From: Lachnospiraceae bacterium
GTDB taxonomy: Bacteria > Bacillota_A > Clostridia > Lachnospirales > Lachnospiraceae
Direction: 5' to 3'
Length of the DNA: 9,907 nucleotides
NCBI GenBank assembly: GCA_016281675.1
Contig: JAEEJD010000145.1
Span: 1-9,907 of the forward strand
How positions within the stretch are numbered: position 1 is the stretch's first letter; every line of letters begins with the position of its first letter. Positions 1 to 6,761 of the stretch are shown piece after piece. The notes below the pieces were generated by a model, which worked only from the letters and a program-made list of their open reading frames with translations, made no database searches and was not told where the DNA came from. The translations under genes were made by a program, and so were the position numbers.

Positions 1-805
1 AGCATTCTTTGACGAGAAGATGGTCGAAGAGCAAAAGTGGATAGACATGATAAACGAGAGCCAGGAGAAGGCGCTCGCCAATGAGGAATTCCTCGTTTAC
101 TATCAGCCGAAGTATGATCCGAGAACAAACGAACTGAGAGGCGCCGAGGCACTGATCAGATGGAACAGCCCGACATCGGGTCTGATACCTCCCGGAAGGT
201 TCATCCCGCTGTTTGAGAAGAACGGGTTCATAACAAGGATAGACCATTACATGCTTGAACACGTCGCGCGTGATCAGAAGAGATGGCTTGACGAAGGTAA
301 AAAATGCGTACCGGTTTCGGTCAATGTTTCAAGAGCGCATTTCATTGAGGAAGACCTTGCCGAGCAGATAAGAGACTTAGTCGACAGTGCCGGAACACCG
401 CATGAACTTATTGAGATAGAGCTTACGGAGAGTGCTTTCTTTGATGATAAGAATGCTCTGATAACGACTATAGGAAGGCTCAAGGAATACGGATTTACGG
501 TATCCATGGATGACTTCGGATCGGGGTATTCTTCCCTCAACTCACTCAAGGAAATGCCGCTTGATGTGTTAAAGCTCGATGCGGATTTCTTCAGAAACGA
601 TGACGGTAACGGAAGAGGCCGTATAGTGGTGGCCGAGGCCATCAGTCTTGCCAAGAAGCTTTCGATGCGTACGGTCGCCGAAGGTGTCGAGGAAAAGGAT
701 CAGGTTGATTTTCTCGCAGAGGAGGGATGCGACATGATCCAGGGTTATTACTTTGCAAAGCCGATGCCGAAGGAAGAATTTGAAGCAAAGATGCAGATTT
801 CTTGA
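1..805 (+). CDS. EAL-domain c-di-GMP phosphodiesterase, C-terminal part (5' truncated by the window)
   Basis: The reading frame is open to the left edge, so the first in-frame ATG at 20 is probably internal. The few residues before it (AFFDEK, then MVEEQK) look like the linker that follows a GGDEF domain, so the full protein is probably a GGDEF-EAL fusion; that part is inference. From position 20 the EAL domain fills about residues 14-258. The residues needed for hydrolysis of cyclic di-GMP to pGpG all look present (numbered from the ATG at 20): EAL at 43-45, N102 in VNVSR, E134 in ELTES, the DDFGSGYSSL loop with D164/D165, K185, E221 in AEGVE and Q241 in QGYYF. An active phosphodiesterase is therefore expected. 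It ends in TGA at 803-805 with no terminator hairpin behind it; the next promoter overlaps this stop. Any N-terminal sensor or membrane region lies outside the window. Confidence 0.93.
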   Translation, partial: AFFDEKMVEEQKWIDMINESQEKALANEEFLVYYQPKYDPRTNELRGAEALIRWNSPTSGLIPPGRFIPLFEKNGFITRIDHYMLEHVARDQKRWLDEGKKCVPVSVNVSRAHFIEEDLAEQIRDLVDSAGTPHELIEIELTESAFFDDKNALITTIGRLKEYGFTVSMDDFGSGYSSLNSLKEMPLDVLKLDADFFRNDDGNGRGRIVVAEAISLAKKLSMRTVAEGVEEKDQVDFLAEEGCDMIQGYYFAKPMPKEEFEAKMQIS

Positions 806-830
806 CAAGAGTCGGAAAATGATATATCAT
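802..830 (+). promoter_or_regulatory. Sigma-A-type promoter for the symporter gene
   Basis: A perfect -35 box TTGACA (802-807) is followed, after exactly 17 bases, by TATCAT (825-830), a 5/6 match to TATAAT. Transcription would start near 837, giving a leader of about 53 bases before the ATG at 890. The -35 box overlaps the TGA stop of the upstream EAL gene, so the two genes need not share a transcript. Inferred from consensus only. Confidence 0.7.
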
Positions 831-838
831 CCCTTTAG

Positions 839-857
839 TGCGTTACGCTTTAACGCG
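839..857 (+). repeat. Small inverted repeat at the start of the symporter leader
   Basis: GCGTTA (840-845) and TAACGC (851-856) form a perfect 6-bp stem around a 5-base loop, extendable by one T-G pair (839/857). It lies only a few bases after the predicted transcription start, so it could be a 5'-end hairpin that protects the mRNA or an operator half-site pair. It lacks a following T-run and is not a terminator. Confidence 0.4.
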
Positions 858-889
858 TCAAAGCAATAAACAAGAAAGGGATAATCATC

Positions 890-2416
890 ATGTTTGTTAA
901 GATCACACTGCTCATTCTGTTCTTTGCCGTTATGATCTTCATCGGATTCGCATCAAAGAAGAGTGCGAAAGACGTTAACGGTTTTGTTCTCGGAGGACGT
1001 AACGTAGGTCCATGGCTGACCGCGTTCGCATACGGAACCTCCTATTTCTCATCGGTTGTGTTCGTCGGTTATGCGGGTCAGTTCGGATGGAAATACGGCC
1101 TTGCTTCAACGTGGATCGGTATCGGAAACGCCGTTATCGGATCGCTCATGGCGTGGGTCATCCTCGGAAGAAGAACGAGGGTCATGACTAATCATTTAGA
1201 TTCGGCAACAATGCCGGAATTCTTCTCAAAGAGATTCGAGAGTCATTCCCTTAAGATCGCATCGTCCGTGATCATATTCGTATTCCTGATACCTTATACG
1301 GCATCGATCTATAACGGTCTGTCAAGACTGTTCTCAATGGCTTTTTCCATTCCCTATGAAGTGTGTATAACGGTTATGGCGCTTCTTACGGCGGTATACG
1401 TTATCGTCGGCGGATACGTTGCGACCGCATGGAACGATTTTGTTCAGGGACTCATAATGCTTCTCGGTATCGTTCTTGTTATATGGGCAGTGCTTTCGGG
1501 CAAGGGAGGTTTCATGAGTGCGGTAATGGCGCTCTCGCAGATTCCCAGCGACGTGCCTCAGACGATGGGCCAGCCCGGTGCTTTTGCTTCCTTCTTCGGA
1601 ACGGATCCGGCGGGACTTGTCGGAGTCGTGATCTTAACATCACTCGGAACATGGGGACTTCCCCAGATGGTTCATAAATTCTATGCGATCAAGGATGAGC
1701 GCAGCGTCAAGACAGGTACGGTCATCTCGACGATATTCGCTATAGTAGTTGCGGGCGGAACATATTTCCTCGGAAGTTTCGCAAGACTTTTCGATGATCC
1801 TTCGCTTCACAAGGAAGACGGCGGAATGATGTTTGATGCGATCATGCCTCACATGCTCTCATTCCTTCCCGACATTCTTATCGGGGTAACGGTCGTGCTC
1901 GTTCTGTCTGCATCAATGTCAACACTCTCATCGCTTGTTCTTACTTCAAGTTCTACGCTGACACTCGACTTCATAAAGGATCTGTTTGCCAAGGATATGG
2001 ACGAGAAGAAACAGGTATTGACGATGCGTGTGTTCATAGCCGTATTCATCATCATATCGGTTATGATAGCTCTCAACCCGCCCACGTTCATCGCGCAACT
2101 CATGGGTATATCCTGGGGCGCTCTTGCAGGCGCATTCCTTGGGCCCTTCGTTTACGCGCTCTATGATCCGAAGACGACAAAACTTGCGGTATGGTCAAGC
2201 TTTGTTGCGGGCGTGGGTATCACTGTGCTCAACATGTTCTTCAATTTCTTCTCATCGCCGATCGTGGCAGGTGCCGTGGCAATGATCGTTTCGCTTGTCA
2301 TCGTGCCGATCGTAAGCCGCATCACACCGCAGCTTTCGGACGGTTCGAAAGACGCGATCTTCTCATGTTATACACAGACGGTTGTCGTATCGAAGAAGAA
2401 TTCGCTTGAGGAATAA
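890..2416 (+). CDS. Sodium:solute symporter (SSS/PutP family) permease
   Basis: A 508-residue, very hydrophobic inner-membrane protein of normal family length, with about 13 predicted membrane helices (first at residues 4-21, last near 457-477). The SSS signature region is visible at 174-187 (GGYVATAWNDFVQG), as is the early GTSYFSSVVFVGYAG stretch (49-63). ASMSTLSS at 341-348 aligns with the PutP helix that carries the sodium ligands A337, S340 and T341, giving A341, S344 and T345 here, so sodium coupling is expected. The ATG at 890 is preceded by AAAGGGA (875-881). The substrate cannot be read from sequence: the family carries proline, pantothenate, sugars and carboxylates. Its place directly upstream of iorAB and an aryl-CoA ligase suggests an aromatic acid or amino acid, by context only. 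It has its own promoter and is 120 bp from iorA, so co-transcription is possible but not needed. Confidence 0.93.
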   Translation: MFVKITLLILFFAVMIFIGFASKKSAKDVNGFVLGGRNVGPWLTAFAYGTSYFSSVVFVGYAGQFGWKYGLASTWIGIGNAVIGSLMAWVILGRRTRVMTNHLDSATMPEFFSKRFESHSLKIASSVIIFVFLIPYTASIYNGLSRLFSMAFSIPYEVCITVMALLTAVYVIVGGYVATAWNDFVQGLIMLLGIVLVIWAVLSGKGGFMSAVMALSQIPSDVPQTMGQPGAFASFFGTDPAGLVGVVILTSLGTWGLPQMVHKFYAIKDERSVKTGTVISTIFAIVVAGGTYFLGSFARLFDDPSLHKEDGGMMFDAIMPHMLSFLPDILIGVTVVLVLSASMSTLSSLVLTSSSTLTLDFIKDLFAKDMDEKKQVLTMRVFIAVFIIISVMIALNPPTFIAQLMGISWGALAGAFLGPFVYALYDPKTTKLAVWSSFVAGVGITVLNMFFNFFSSPIVAGAVAMIVSLVIVPIVSRITPQLSDGSKDAIFSCYTQTVVVSKKNSLEE

Positions 2417-2442
2417 TAATCCTTTTTGTGAACCGGCATAAG

Positions 2443-2451
2443 TGTTATAAT
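2443..2451 (+). promoter_or_regulatory. Extended -10 promoter for the ior operon
   Basis: TGT followed by a perfect TATAAT (2446-2451) gives an extended -10 element. No good -35 box sits 16-18 bases upstream; the closest, TTGTGA at 2426-2431, is only 14 bases away. Extended -10 promoters tolerate a poor -35. The start would be near 2458, leaving a leader of about 79 bases that contains the hairpin at 2472-2500. Confidence 0.6.
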
Positions 2452-2471
2452 ACAGTACAGTGTTCATATCA

Positions 2472-2500
2472 GTTGAGGTCAAACTTACTTTGGCCTCAAC
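2472..2500 (+). promoter_or_regulatory. Twelve-base-pair hairpin in the iorA leader
   Basis: GTTGAGGTCAAA (2472-2483) pairs along its whole length with TTTGGCCTCAAC (2489-2500) across a 5-base loop CTTAC; the only non-Watson-Crick pair is one G-U. It lies after the predicted start and about 23 bases before the iorA ribosome binding site. The sequence after it (GTTATATTTATC) is A/T-rich but not a clean T-run, so it is at best a weak terminator. It could be an attenuator, an mRNA-stabilising hairpin, or, as DNA, an operator: the left arm contains the palindrome TTGA-GG-TCAA. No T-box or known riboswitch consensus was recognised. Confidence 0.65.
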
Positions 2501-2536
2501 GTTATATTTATCAAAAATGATCGGAAGGAAGTAAAC

Positions 2537-4285
2537 ATGAGTGATCATAAGAAAATCATGATGCTGGGAAATGAGGCTATAGCCCGTGGTGCATATGAAG
2601 CCGGGGTAAAGGTAAGTGCCGCATATCCGGGTACGCCCAGCACCGAGATCAGTGAAAACCTTGTTCAGTACAAAGATGATCTGTACTGCGAATGGTCTCC
2701 GAACGAGAAGGTTGCGACGGAGGTTGCGATAGGCGCTTCCATGGCCGGAGTCCGTGCAATGTGTTCAATGAAACACGTCGGTGTGAATGTTGCCGCAGAC
2801 CCTCTGTTCACCGTGTCGTATATCGGTGTTTCCGGAGGACTTGTGATGGTTGCGGCGGACGATCCGGGTATGTATTCATCGCAGAATGAGCAGGATACGA
2901 GAATGGTAGCAAGAGCCGCTCACGTTCCCGTCCTTGAACCTTCGGATTCTCAGGAGGCAAAGGATTTTGTAAAGTTCGCGTTTGATATAAGCGAGAAGTA
3001 TGACACTCCCGTCATAGTCAGAACGACAACAAGACTCGCACATTCGCAGAGCCTTGTCGAACTGTCCGACAGGGTGGATGTTCCCGACAAAACATATGAA
3101 AGAGATATCGCAAAGCGTGTCATGATGCCCGCAATGGCAAAGGGACGTCATCTTGTTGTTGAAGACAGGGAGAAGAGATTGGAAGCTGACTCCTGTGATT
3201 TTCCGATCAACAGGGTTGAAATGAGAGATACGAAGATAGGTGTCATCGCAAGCGGTATCCCGTATCAGTACGTGCGCGAAGCACTTCCCGATGCAAGCGT
3301 CTTAAAGCTCGGAATGGTCAATCCGCTTCCAAGAAAACTCATCGAAGATTTCGCGAAGAAAGTCGATACGCTGTACATAGTCGAGGAACTTGATCCGCTT
3401 ACGGAGCTTCAGGTAAAGTCCTGGGGTATCAAGTGTATAGGTAAAGAGATATTCACGGTTCAGGGTGAATACAGCGCGAACATGTTAAGATCTGCGATCC
3501 TTCATGAGAACACAGACGTAAAATCACCCGCGCAGGTTCCGAACCGTCCTCCGATACTGTGCCCGGGATGCCCTCACCGAAGTGTTTACACAGTGCTTAA
3601 CAAACTGAAACTTCATGCGGCCGGAGACATCGGATGCTACACGCTCGGTGCGGTCGCTCCGCTTTCGGTTATCGATACAACCGTATGCATGGGTTCTTCA
3701 ATTTCGACGCTTCACGGGATGGAGAAGGCAAAAGGTAAGGACTATATAAAGAACTGGGTTGCGGTCATCGGGGACTCCACGTTCATGCATACAGGTGTCA
3801 ATTCCCTTATGAACATGTTCTATAATCAGGGAACGGGAACGGTGATGATCCTCGATAATTCGACGACAGGAATGACCGGTCATCAGGACCATGCCGCAAC
3901 TGGCAAGACGCTTCAGGGAGATACAGTTCCGGCGATAAACATATATAACCTGTGTAAGGCGATCGGTATCAAAAACGTTACCGAAGTGGATGCATTTGAT
4001 ATAGAAACACTAGAGAAAGTCGTTAAGCAGTCCGTTGCGTCGGATGAGCTCTGCGTGATCATCACAAAGTCTCCTTGCGTGATGCTCGGACAAAAACCTA
4101 TGACGCATAAATGTGCATCAGATCCCGAAAAGTGTAAGAAATGCGGTATGTGCTTAAAGCCGGGATGTCCCGCGATAACGAAGAGGGAAGACGGAACGGT
4201 TGCGATCGACGATACGCTCTGTAACGGATGTGATCTGTGCAAATCAATGTGCAAGTTCGGTGCGATTGTGGATGTGAATATTTAG
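2537..4285 (+). CDS. iorA: Indolepyruvate:ferredoxin oxidoreductase, alpha subunit
   Basis: 582 residues, normal for IorA. With IorB it catalyses CoA-dependent oxidative decarboxylation of aryl-pyruvates (indolepyruvate, phenylpyruvate, 4-hydroxyphenylpyruvate) to arylacetyl-CoA and CO2, reducing ferredoxin in the cytoplasm; the reaction is reversible. The N-terminal pyrimidine-type domain begins with the YPGTPSTE motif (30-37). The thiamine diphosphate-binding domain has CPGCPHR (342-348), GDIGCYT (363-369), GDST (412-415) and the LDNSTTGMTGHQ metal/phosphate loop (439-450). The C-terminal ferredoxin domain has two cysteine sets: C533, C536, C539, C544 and C562, C565, C568, C572, enough for two [4Fe-4S] clusters. 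The ATG at 2537 follows an AAGGAAG ribosome binding site (2525-2531). iorB follows after 9 bp, matching the usual iorAB pair. Sequence does not tell which aryl-pyruvate is preferred. Confidence 0.96.
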   Translation: MSDHKKIMMLGNEAIARGAYEAGVKVSAAYPGTPSTEISENLVQYKDDLYCEWSPNEKVATEVAIGASMAGVRAMCSMKHVGVNVAADPLFTVSYIGVSGGLVMVAADDPGMYSSQNEQDTRMVARAAHVPVLEPSDSQEAKDFVKFAFDISEKYDTPVIVRTTTRLAHSQSLVELSDRVDVPDKTYERDIAKRVMMPAMAKGRHLVVEDREKRLEADSCDFPINRVEMRDTKIGVIASGIPYQYVREALPDASVLKLGMVNPLPRKLIEDFAKKVDTLYIVEELDPLTELQVKSWGIKCIGKEIFTVQGEYSANMLRSAILHENTDVKSPAQVPNRPPILCPGCPHRSVYTVLNKLKLHAAGDIGCYTLGAVAPLSVIDTTVCMGSSISTLHGMEKAKGKDYIKNWVAVIGDSTFMHTGVNSLMNMFYNQGTGTVMILDNSTTGMTGHQDHAATGKTLQGDTVPAINIYNLCKAIGIKNVTEVDAFDIETLEKVVKQSVASDELCVIITKSPCVMLGQKPMTHKCASDPEKCKKCGMCLKPGCPAITKREDGTVAIDDTLCNGCDLCKSMCKFGAIVDVNI

Positions 4286-4294
4286 GAGAGATAT

Positions 4295-4864
4295 ATGGAA
4301 ACGAAGAACATTATGATCGTCGGTGTCGGCGGTCAGGGAACACTTCTGACGAGCCGTATACTCGGCGGTGTCATGCTCGACGGAGGATATGAAGTCAAGA
4401 TGAGCGAGGTTCACGGAATGGCCCAGCGTGGCGGATCCGTTGTTACATTCGTTCGTTACGGAGAAGAAGTGTCCGAACCCATTGTTGAGGAAGGATGTGC
4501 CGACGTGCTCATTGCTTTTGAGAAGCTTGAGGCGCTTCGCTATGCACATTTTCTTAAAAAGGACGGCGTGATAATCGTAAACGACCAGCGTATGGATCCA
4601 ATGCCAGTCGTTATGGGTGCGGCCGAATATCCGGAAGGCATTATCGAGAACCTTTCGAAAGAGTATAAAGTCATTTCGGTCGATGCTCTTTCGGAGGCAA
4701 AGAGACTCGGGAATGCCAAAGTATTTAATGTTGTGATCCTCGGAGTTGCCGCTAAACATATGGATTTTACGGTTGATCAGTGGAATGCGGTGATAGAGAG
4801 GGTTGTAAAGCCAAAGTTTGTTGAACTCAACAAGCAGGCTTTCGGTTGCGGTTATAACTTATAA
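4295..4864 (+). CDS. iorB: Indolepyruvate:ferredoxin oxidoreductase, beta subunit
   Basis: 189 residues, usual for IorB, which corresponds to the gamma-type domain of pyruvate:ferredoxin oxidoreductases and completes the active site with IorA. The glycine-rich GVGGQG (10-15) and the family hallmark SEVHGMAQRGGSV (37-49) are both intact. The ribosome binding site GGAGAG overlaps the gap right after the iorA stop, and only 9 bases separate the genes, so the two subunits should be made together from one mRNA. No iron-sulfur motif is present, as expected, because the clusters are carried by IorA. There is no sign of truncation. Confidence 0.95.
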   Translation: METKNIMIVGVGGQGTLLTSRILGGVMLDGGYEVKMSEVHGMAQRGGSVVTFVRYGEEVSEPIVEEGCADVLIAFEKLEALRYAHFLKKDGVIIVNDQRMDPMPVVMGAAEYPEGIIENLSKEYKVISVDALSEAKRLGNAKVFNVVILGVAAKHMDFTVDQWNAVIERVVKPKFVELNKQAFGCGYNL

Positions 4865-4878
4865 ACGGAGGAAGACGT

Positions 4879-6177
4879 ATGATCTGGAATGAGACCAAGG
4901 AGTGCATGAGCGCCGACGAGAAGCTCACGCTTCAAAGCGCAAGACTTGTCAAGCAGGTTGACAGGGTTTACCACAATGTCGAATTCTACAGAAAGCGTAT
5001 GCAGTCTGTGGGCATCGAACCCGGAGACATCAGGGATATAGAGGATCTGAAAAAGCTCCCCTATACCACAAAGGATGATCTTCGCGACAATTATCCGTTC
5101 GGTCTCTTTGCGGTACCGCGCGAGCAGATCGTGCGTGTTCACGCATCGAGCGGTACGACCGGAAAAGCTACGGTTGTCGGATACACAAGACGTGATATCG
5201 ATATATGGGCGGAATGTGTTGCCAGGTGTCTTGCGGGAGCCGGAGTGACATCGAAGGATATCATCCAGGTCGCATACGGTTACGGCCTTTTTACCGGAGG
5301 TCTCGGAGCTCATTACGGTGCCGAGTTCATGGGTGCGACGGTTGTTCCGCAGTCAACGGGTAACACGAAGAAGCTTCTTACGATGATGCTTGATTTCGGT
5401 GTAACTGCGATCGCCTGCACGCCTTCATATCTTCTGCATATCGCGGAGGTTGTCAAGGAAGAAGGAGTTCTTGACGATCTCAAGCTTAAAGTCGCCATAT
5501 GCGGTGCGGAGCCCTGGACCGAGAACATGCGTCACATGATCGAGAACGAGCTTCATATCAAGGCATTCGATATATACGGTCTGTCCGAGATTATGGGACC
5601 TGGTGTTGCGTGCGATTGCGAATTCCATAAGGGTCTGCATGTTCACGACGATCATTTCTATCCCGAGATCATCGATCCGAAAACGCTTGAGCCGGTCGGA
5701 GAAAACGTTACCGGTGAGCTTGTGTTCACAACACTTACAAAAGAGGGTCTTCCCCTTATCAGATACAGGACAAAGGATCTTACGAGCATTGAGTACGGCA
5801 CGTGCGATTGTGGCAGAACACAGCCGAGGATCCAGAAGTTTACGGGAAGAAGCGATGACATGCTCATCATCCGTGGCGTGAACGTATTCCCGTCACAGGT
5901 TGAGGCCGCTCTTCTTGAGATGGGTGAGACGACACCGAACTACATGATGATAGTGGATCGTGTCGATCATCAGGATACGCTTGAGGTTCAGGTTGAGGTT
6001 GACGAGAGTTACTTCGATGATGACATGAGAGGACTCGATAACCTGTCCAATAAGGTCAGGAATGCGCTTAAGCAGGCACTCGGACTTGCGGTCAAGGTTA
6101 AGCTTGTCGAGCCTAAGACTCTTCCGAGATACGAAGGCAAGTCGGTACATGTTATCGATAACAGAAAACTGGTGTAA
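4879..6177 (+). CDS. paaK: Phenylacetate-CoA ligase family enzyme (AMP-forming)
   Basis: 432 residues, the normal length for PaaK-type adenylating enzymes, which convert an arylacetate, ATP and CoA to arylacetyl-CoA, AMP and pyrophosphate. Motifs in order: phosphate loop SSGTTGK (90-96), YGLSE (233-237) for the adenine/aryl pocket, the RYRTKDL segment (295-301), GRSDDM hinge (323-328), IRGVNVFPSQVE (331-342), and the catalytic lysine K421 in RYEGKSVHV. The start at 4879 follows GGAGG (4867-4871) at 7 bases, 14 bp after iorB. Because IorAB makes or uses the same arylacetyl-CoA, the ligase probably acts on phenylacetate, indoleacetate or hydroxyphenylacetate. Whether it works as an acid-activating enzyme or in reverse to release the acid cannot be read from sequence. 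The exact aryl substrate is inferred. Confidence 0.9.
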   Translation: MIWNETKECMSADEKLTLQSARLVKQVDRVYHNVEFYRKRMQSVGIEPGDIRDIEDLKKLPYTTKDDLRDNYPFGLFAVPREQIVRVHASSGTTGKATVVGYTRRDIDIWAECVARCLAGAGVTSKDIIQVAYGYGLFTGGLGAHYGAEFMGATVVPQSTGNTKKLLTMMLDFGVTAIACTPSYLLHIAEVVKEEGVLDDLKLKVAICGAEPWTENMRHMIENELHIKAFDIYGLSEIMGPGVACDCEFHKGLHVHDDHFYPEIIDPKTLEPVGENVTGELVFTTLTKEGLPLIRYRTKDLTSIEYGTCDCGRTQPRIQKFTGRSDDMLIIRGVNVFPSQVEAALLEMGETTPNYMMIVDRVDHQDTLEVQVEVDESYFDDDMRGLDNLSNKVRNALKQALGLAVKVKLVEPKTLPRYEGKSVHVIDNRKLV

Positions 6178-6189
6178 GGAGGGTTTGAT

Positions 6190-6606
6190 ATGGCAGTTAA
6201 ACAGGTTACGGTATTTATCGGGAATAAAGAAGGACGTATCGAGAAGGTAACTGAAGTTCTGAAGGAGAACAATATCAACATCAGTTCGTTGTCTTTGGCC
6301 GAATCGGTCGATTTCGGACTGCTCAGACTGATCGTATCGGATCCGGAAAAGGCAAAAGATGCGCTCAAGGCAGAGGGCCTTTCGGCAAGACTGTCGGATG
6401 TGATCGCGGTTGAGATATCAAATGCTCCGGGGTCGCTGCATGAGCTGTTGACCGCGCTGGTCGACTTCAATATCGAGTATATGTATGTGCTCTCCATATC
6501 GGACAGAGCATCGATGATAATGAAGATCAAAGATTATGCGGCTGCGGAATCGGTGATTTCCGCAAGCGGATTCAAGGTGCTCGGACAAAGCGAAGTGTGT
6601 AAGTGA
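6190..6606 (+). CDS. Tandem ACT-domain protein, probable amino acid sensor
   Basis: 138 residues made of two ACT domains (about 4-70 and 72-135) and nothing else. Each has the turn used for ligand binding in ACT folds: NKEGRIEKV with G15 in the first and NAPGSLHEL with G81 in the second. Stand-alone ACT pairs have no catalytic site and typically bind amino acids to regulate partner enzymes. It is the last gene of the ior-ligase run: a perfect AAGGAGG (6176-6182) overlaps the ligase stop codon and lies 7 bases from this ATG, suggesting coupled translation. An aromatic amino acid is the reasonable ligand given the neighbours, but this is inference; the partner could be the ligase, IorAB or an enzyme elsewhere. 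Family call is firm, role is not. Confidence 0.88.
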   Translation: MAVKQVTVFIGNKEGRIEKVTEVLKENNINISSLSLAESVDFGLLRLIVSDPEKAKDALKAEGLSARLSDVIAVEISNAPGSLHELLTALVDFNIEYMYVLSISDRASMIMKIKDYAAAESVISASGFKVLGQSEVCK

Positions 6607-6608
6607 AT

Positions 6609-6756
6609 TAAAAAAGGCGGGCACAGGACATTTCCGAGAAATACCCTGTGAAAGGGTCTGCGCTTGACGAGGTATTTTCGAGTCTAGCGTCAGCTACGCT
6701 TGAACAGGAGCGAGAGCGCGTTTTCGAGGGAATGGTCTCTGTGACCGCCTTTATTA
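6609..6756. terminator. Possible bidirectional terminator stem closing a large structured loop
   Basis: AAAGGCGG (6613-6620) pairs perfectly with CCGCCTTT (6745-6752); after one G-A mismatch, CACAG (6622-6626) can also pair with CTGTG (6739-6743). On the minus strand the stem ends in six T's (complement of 6610-6615), and on the plus strand it is followed by TTTATTA. It sits between two convergent genes, where a shared terminator is expected. The odd point is the loop of about 124 bases, far longer than in normal terminators, so it may instead be the closing stem of a structured RNA or the ends of a small inserted element. Confidence 0.4.
6622..6726. other. Cluster of hairpins inside the convergent intergenic region
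   Basis: Four local hairpins lie in a row. H1 (6622-6650): CACAGG/CCTGTG outer stem, a symmetric AC/AC internal loop, then ATTTC-CGA-GAAAT. H2 (6668-6680): CGAGG-TAT-TTTCG with two G-U pairs. H3 (6686-6700): AGCGT-CAGCT-ACGCT, perfect. H4 (6711-6726): CGAGAG-CGCG-TTTTCG with two G-U pairs. H1 competes with a second stem pairing 6635-6645 (one bulged G) with 6671-6680. A 15-base direct repeat with 12 matches (6658-6672 and 6694-6708, both containing CGCTTGA) is also present. With the outer stem this can draw as a multi-branched RNA of about 140 nt. No open reading frame or known RNA family was recognised. The strand is undecided. Confidence 0.5.
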
Positions 6757-6761
6757 GGTTT

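Noticed and set aside
2409..2425. AGGA/TCCT stem followed by T's at the symporter stop as an intrinsic terminator
   Set aside because: The stem is only 4 bp, A/T-flanked and overlaps the stop codon; it is too weak to call.
2458..2536. Riboswitch or T-box leader upstream of iorA
   Set aside because: The leader is only about 79 bases, has a single hairpin, and lacks the T-box antiterminator consensus or any aptamer I recognise.
4244..4759. 171-codon open frame on the minus strand opposite iorB
   Set aside because: It lies fully across well-recognised plus-strand genes, shows no family resemblance or good ribosome binding site, and is explained by codon bias of the sense genes.
6009..6530. 173-codon serine-rich open frame on the minus strand opposite the ligase end and the ACT gene
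   Set aside because: Its low-complexity Ser/Leu-rich translation is typical of the antisense of these codons, and both plus-strand genes are clear.
6613..6752. 6S RNA or SRP RNA in the convergent intergenic region
   Set aside because: The branched hairpins do not give the single long rod with a central bubble expected of 6S RNA, and the conserved SRP loop motifs are absent.
6607..6756. ATTA at 6607-6610 and 6753-6756 as a target-site duplication flanking a mini-insertion element
   Set aside because: Four bases in A/T-rich sequence is weak, and the match follows partly from the palindromic flanks of the closing stem. No transposase-type end was recognised.
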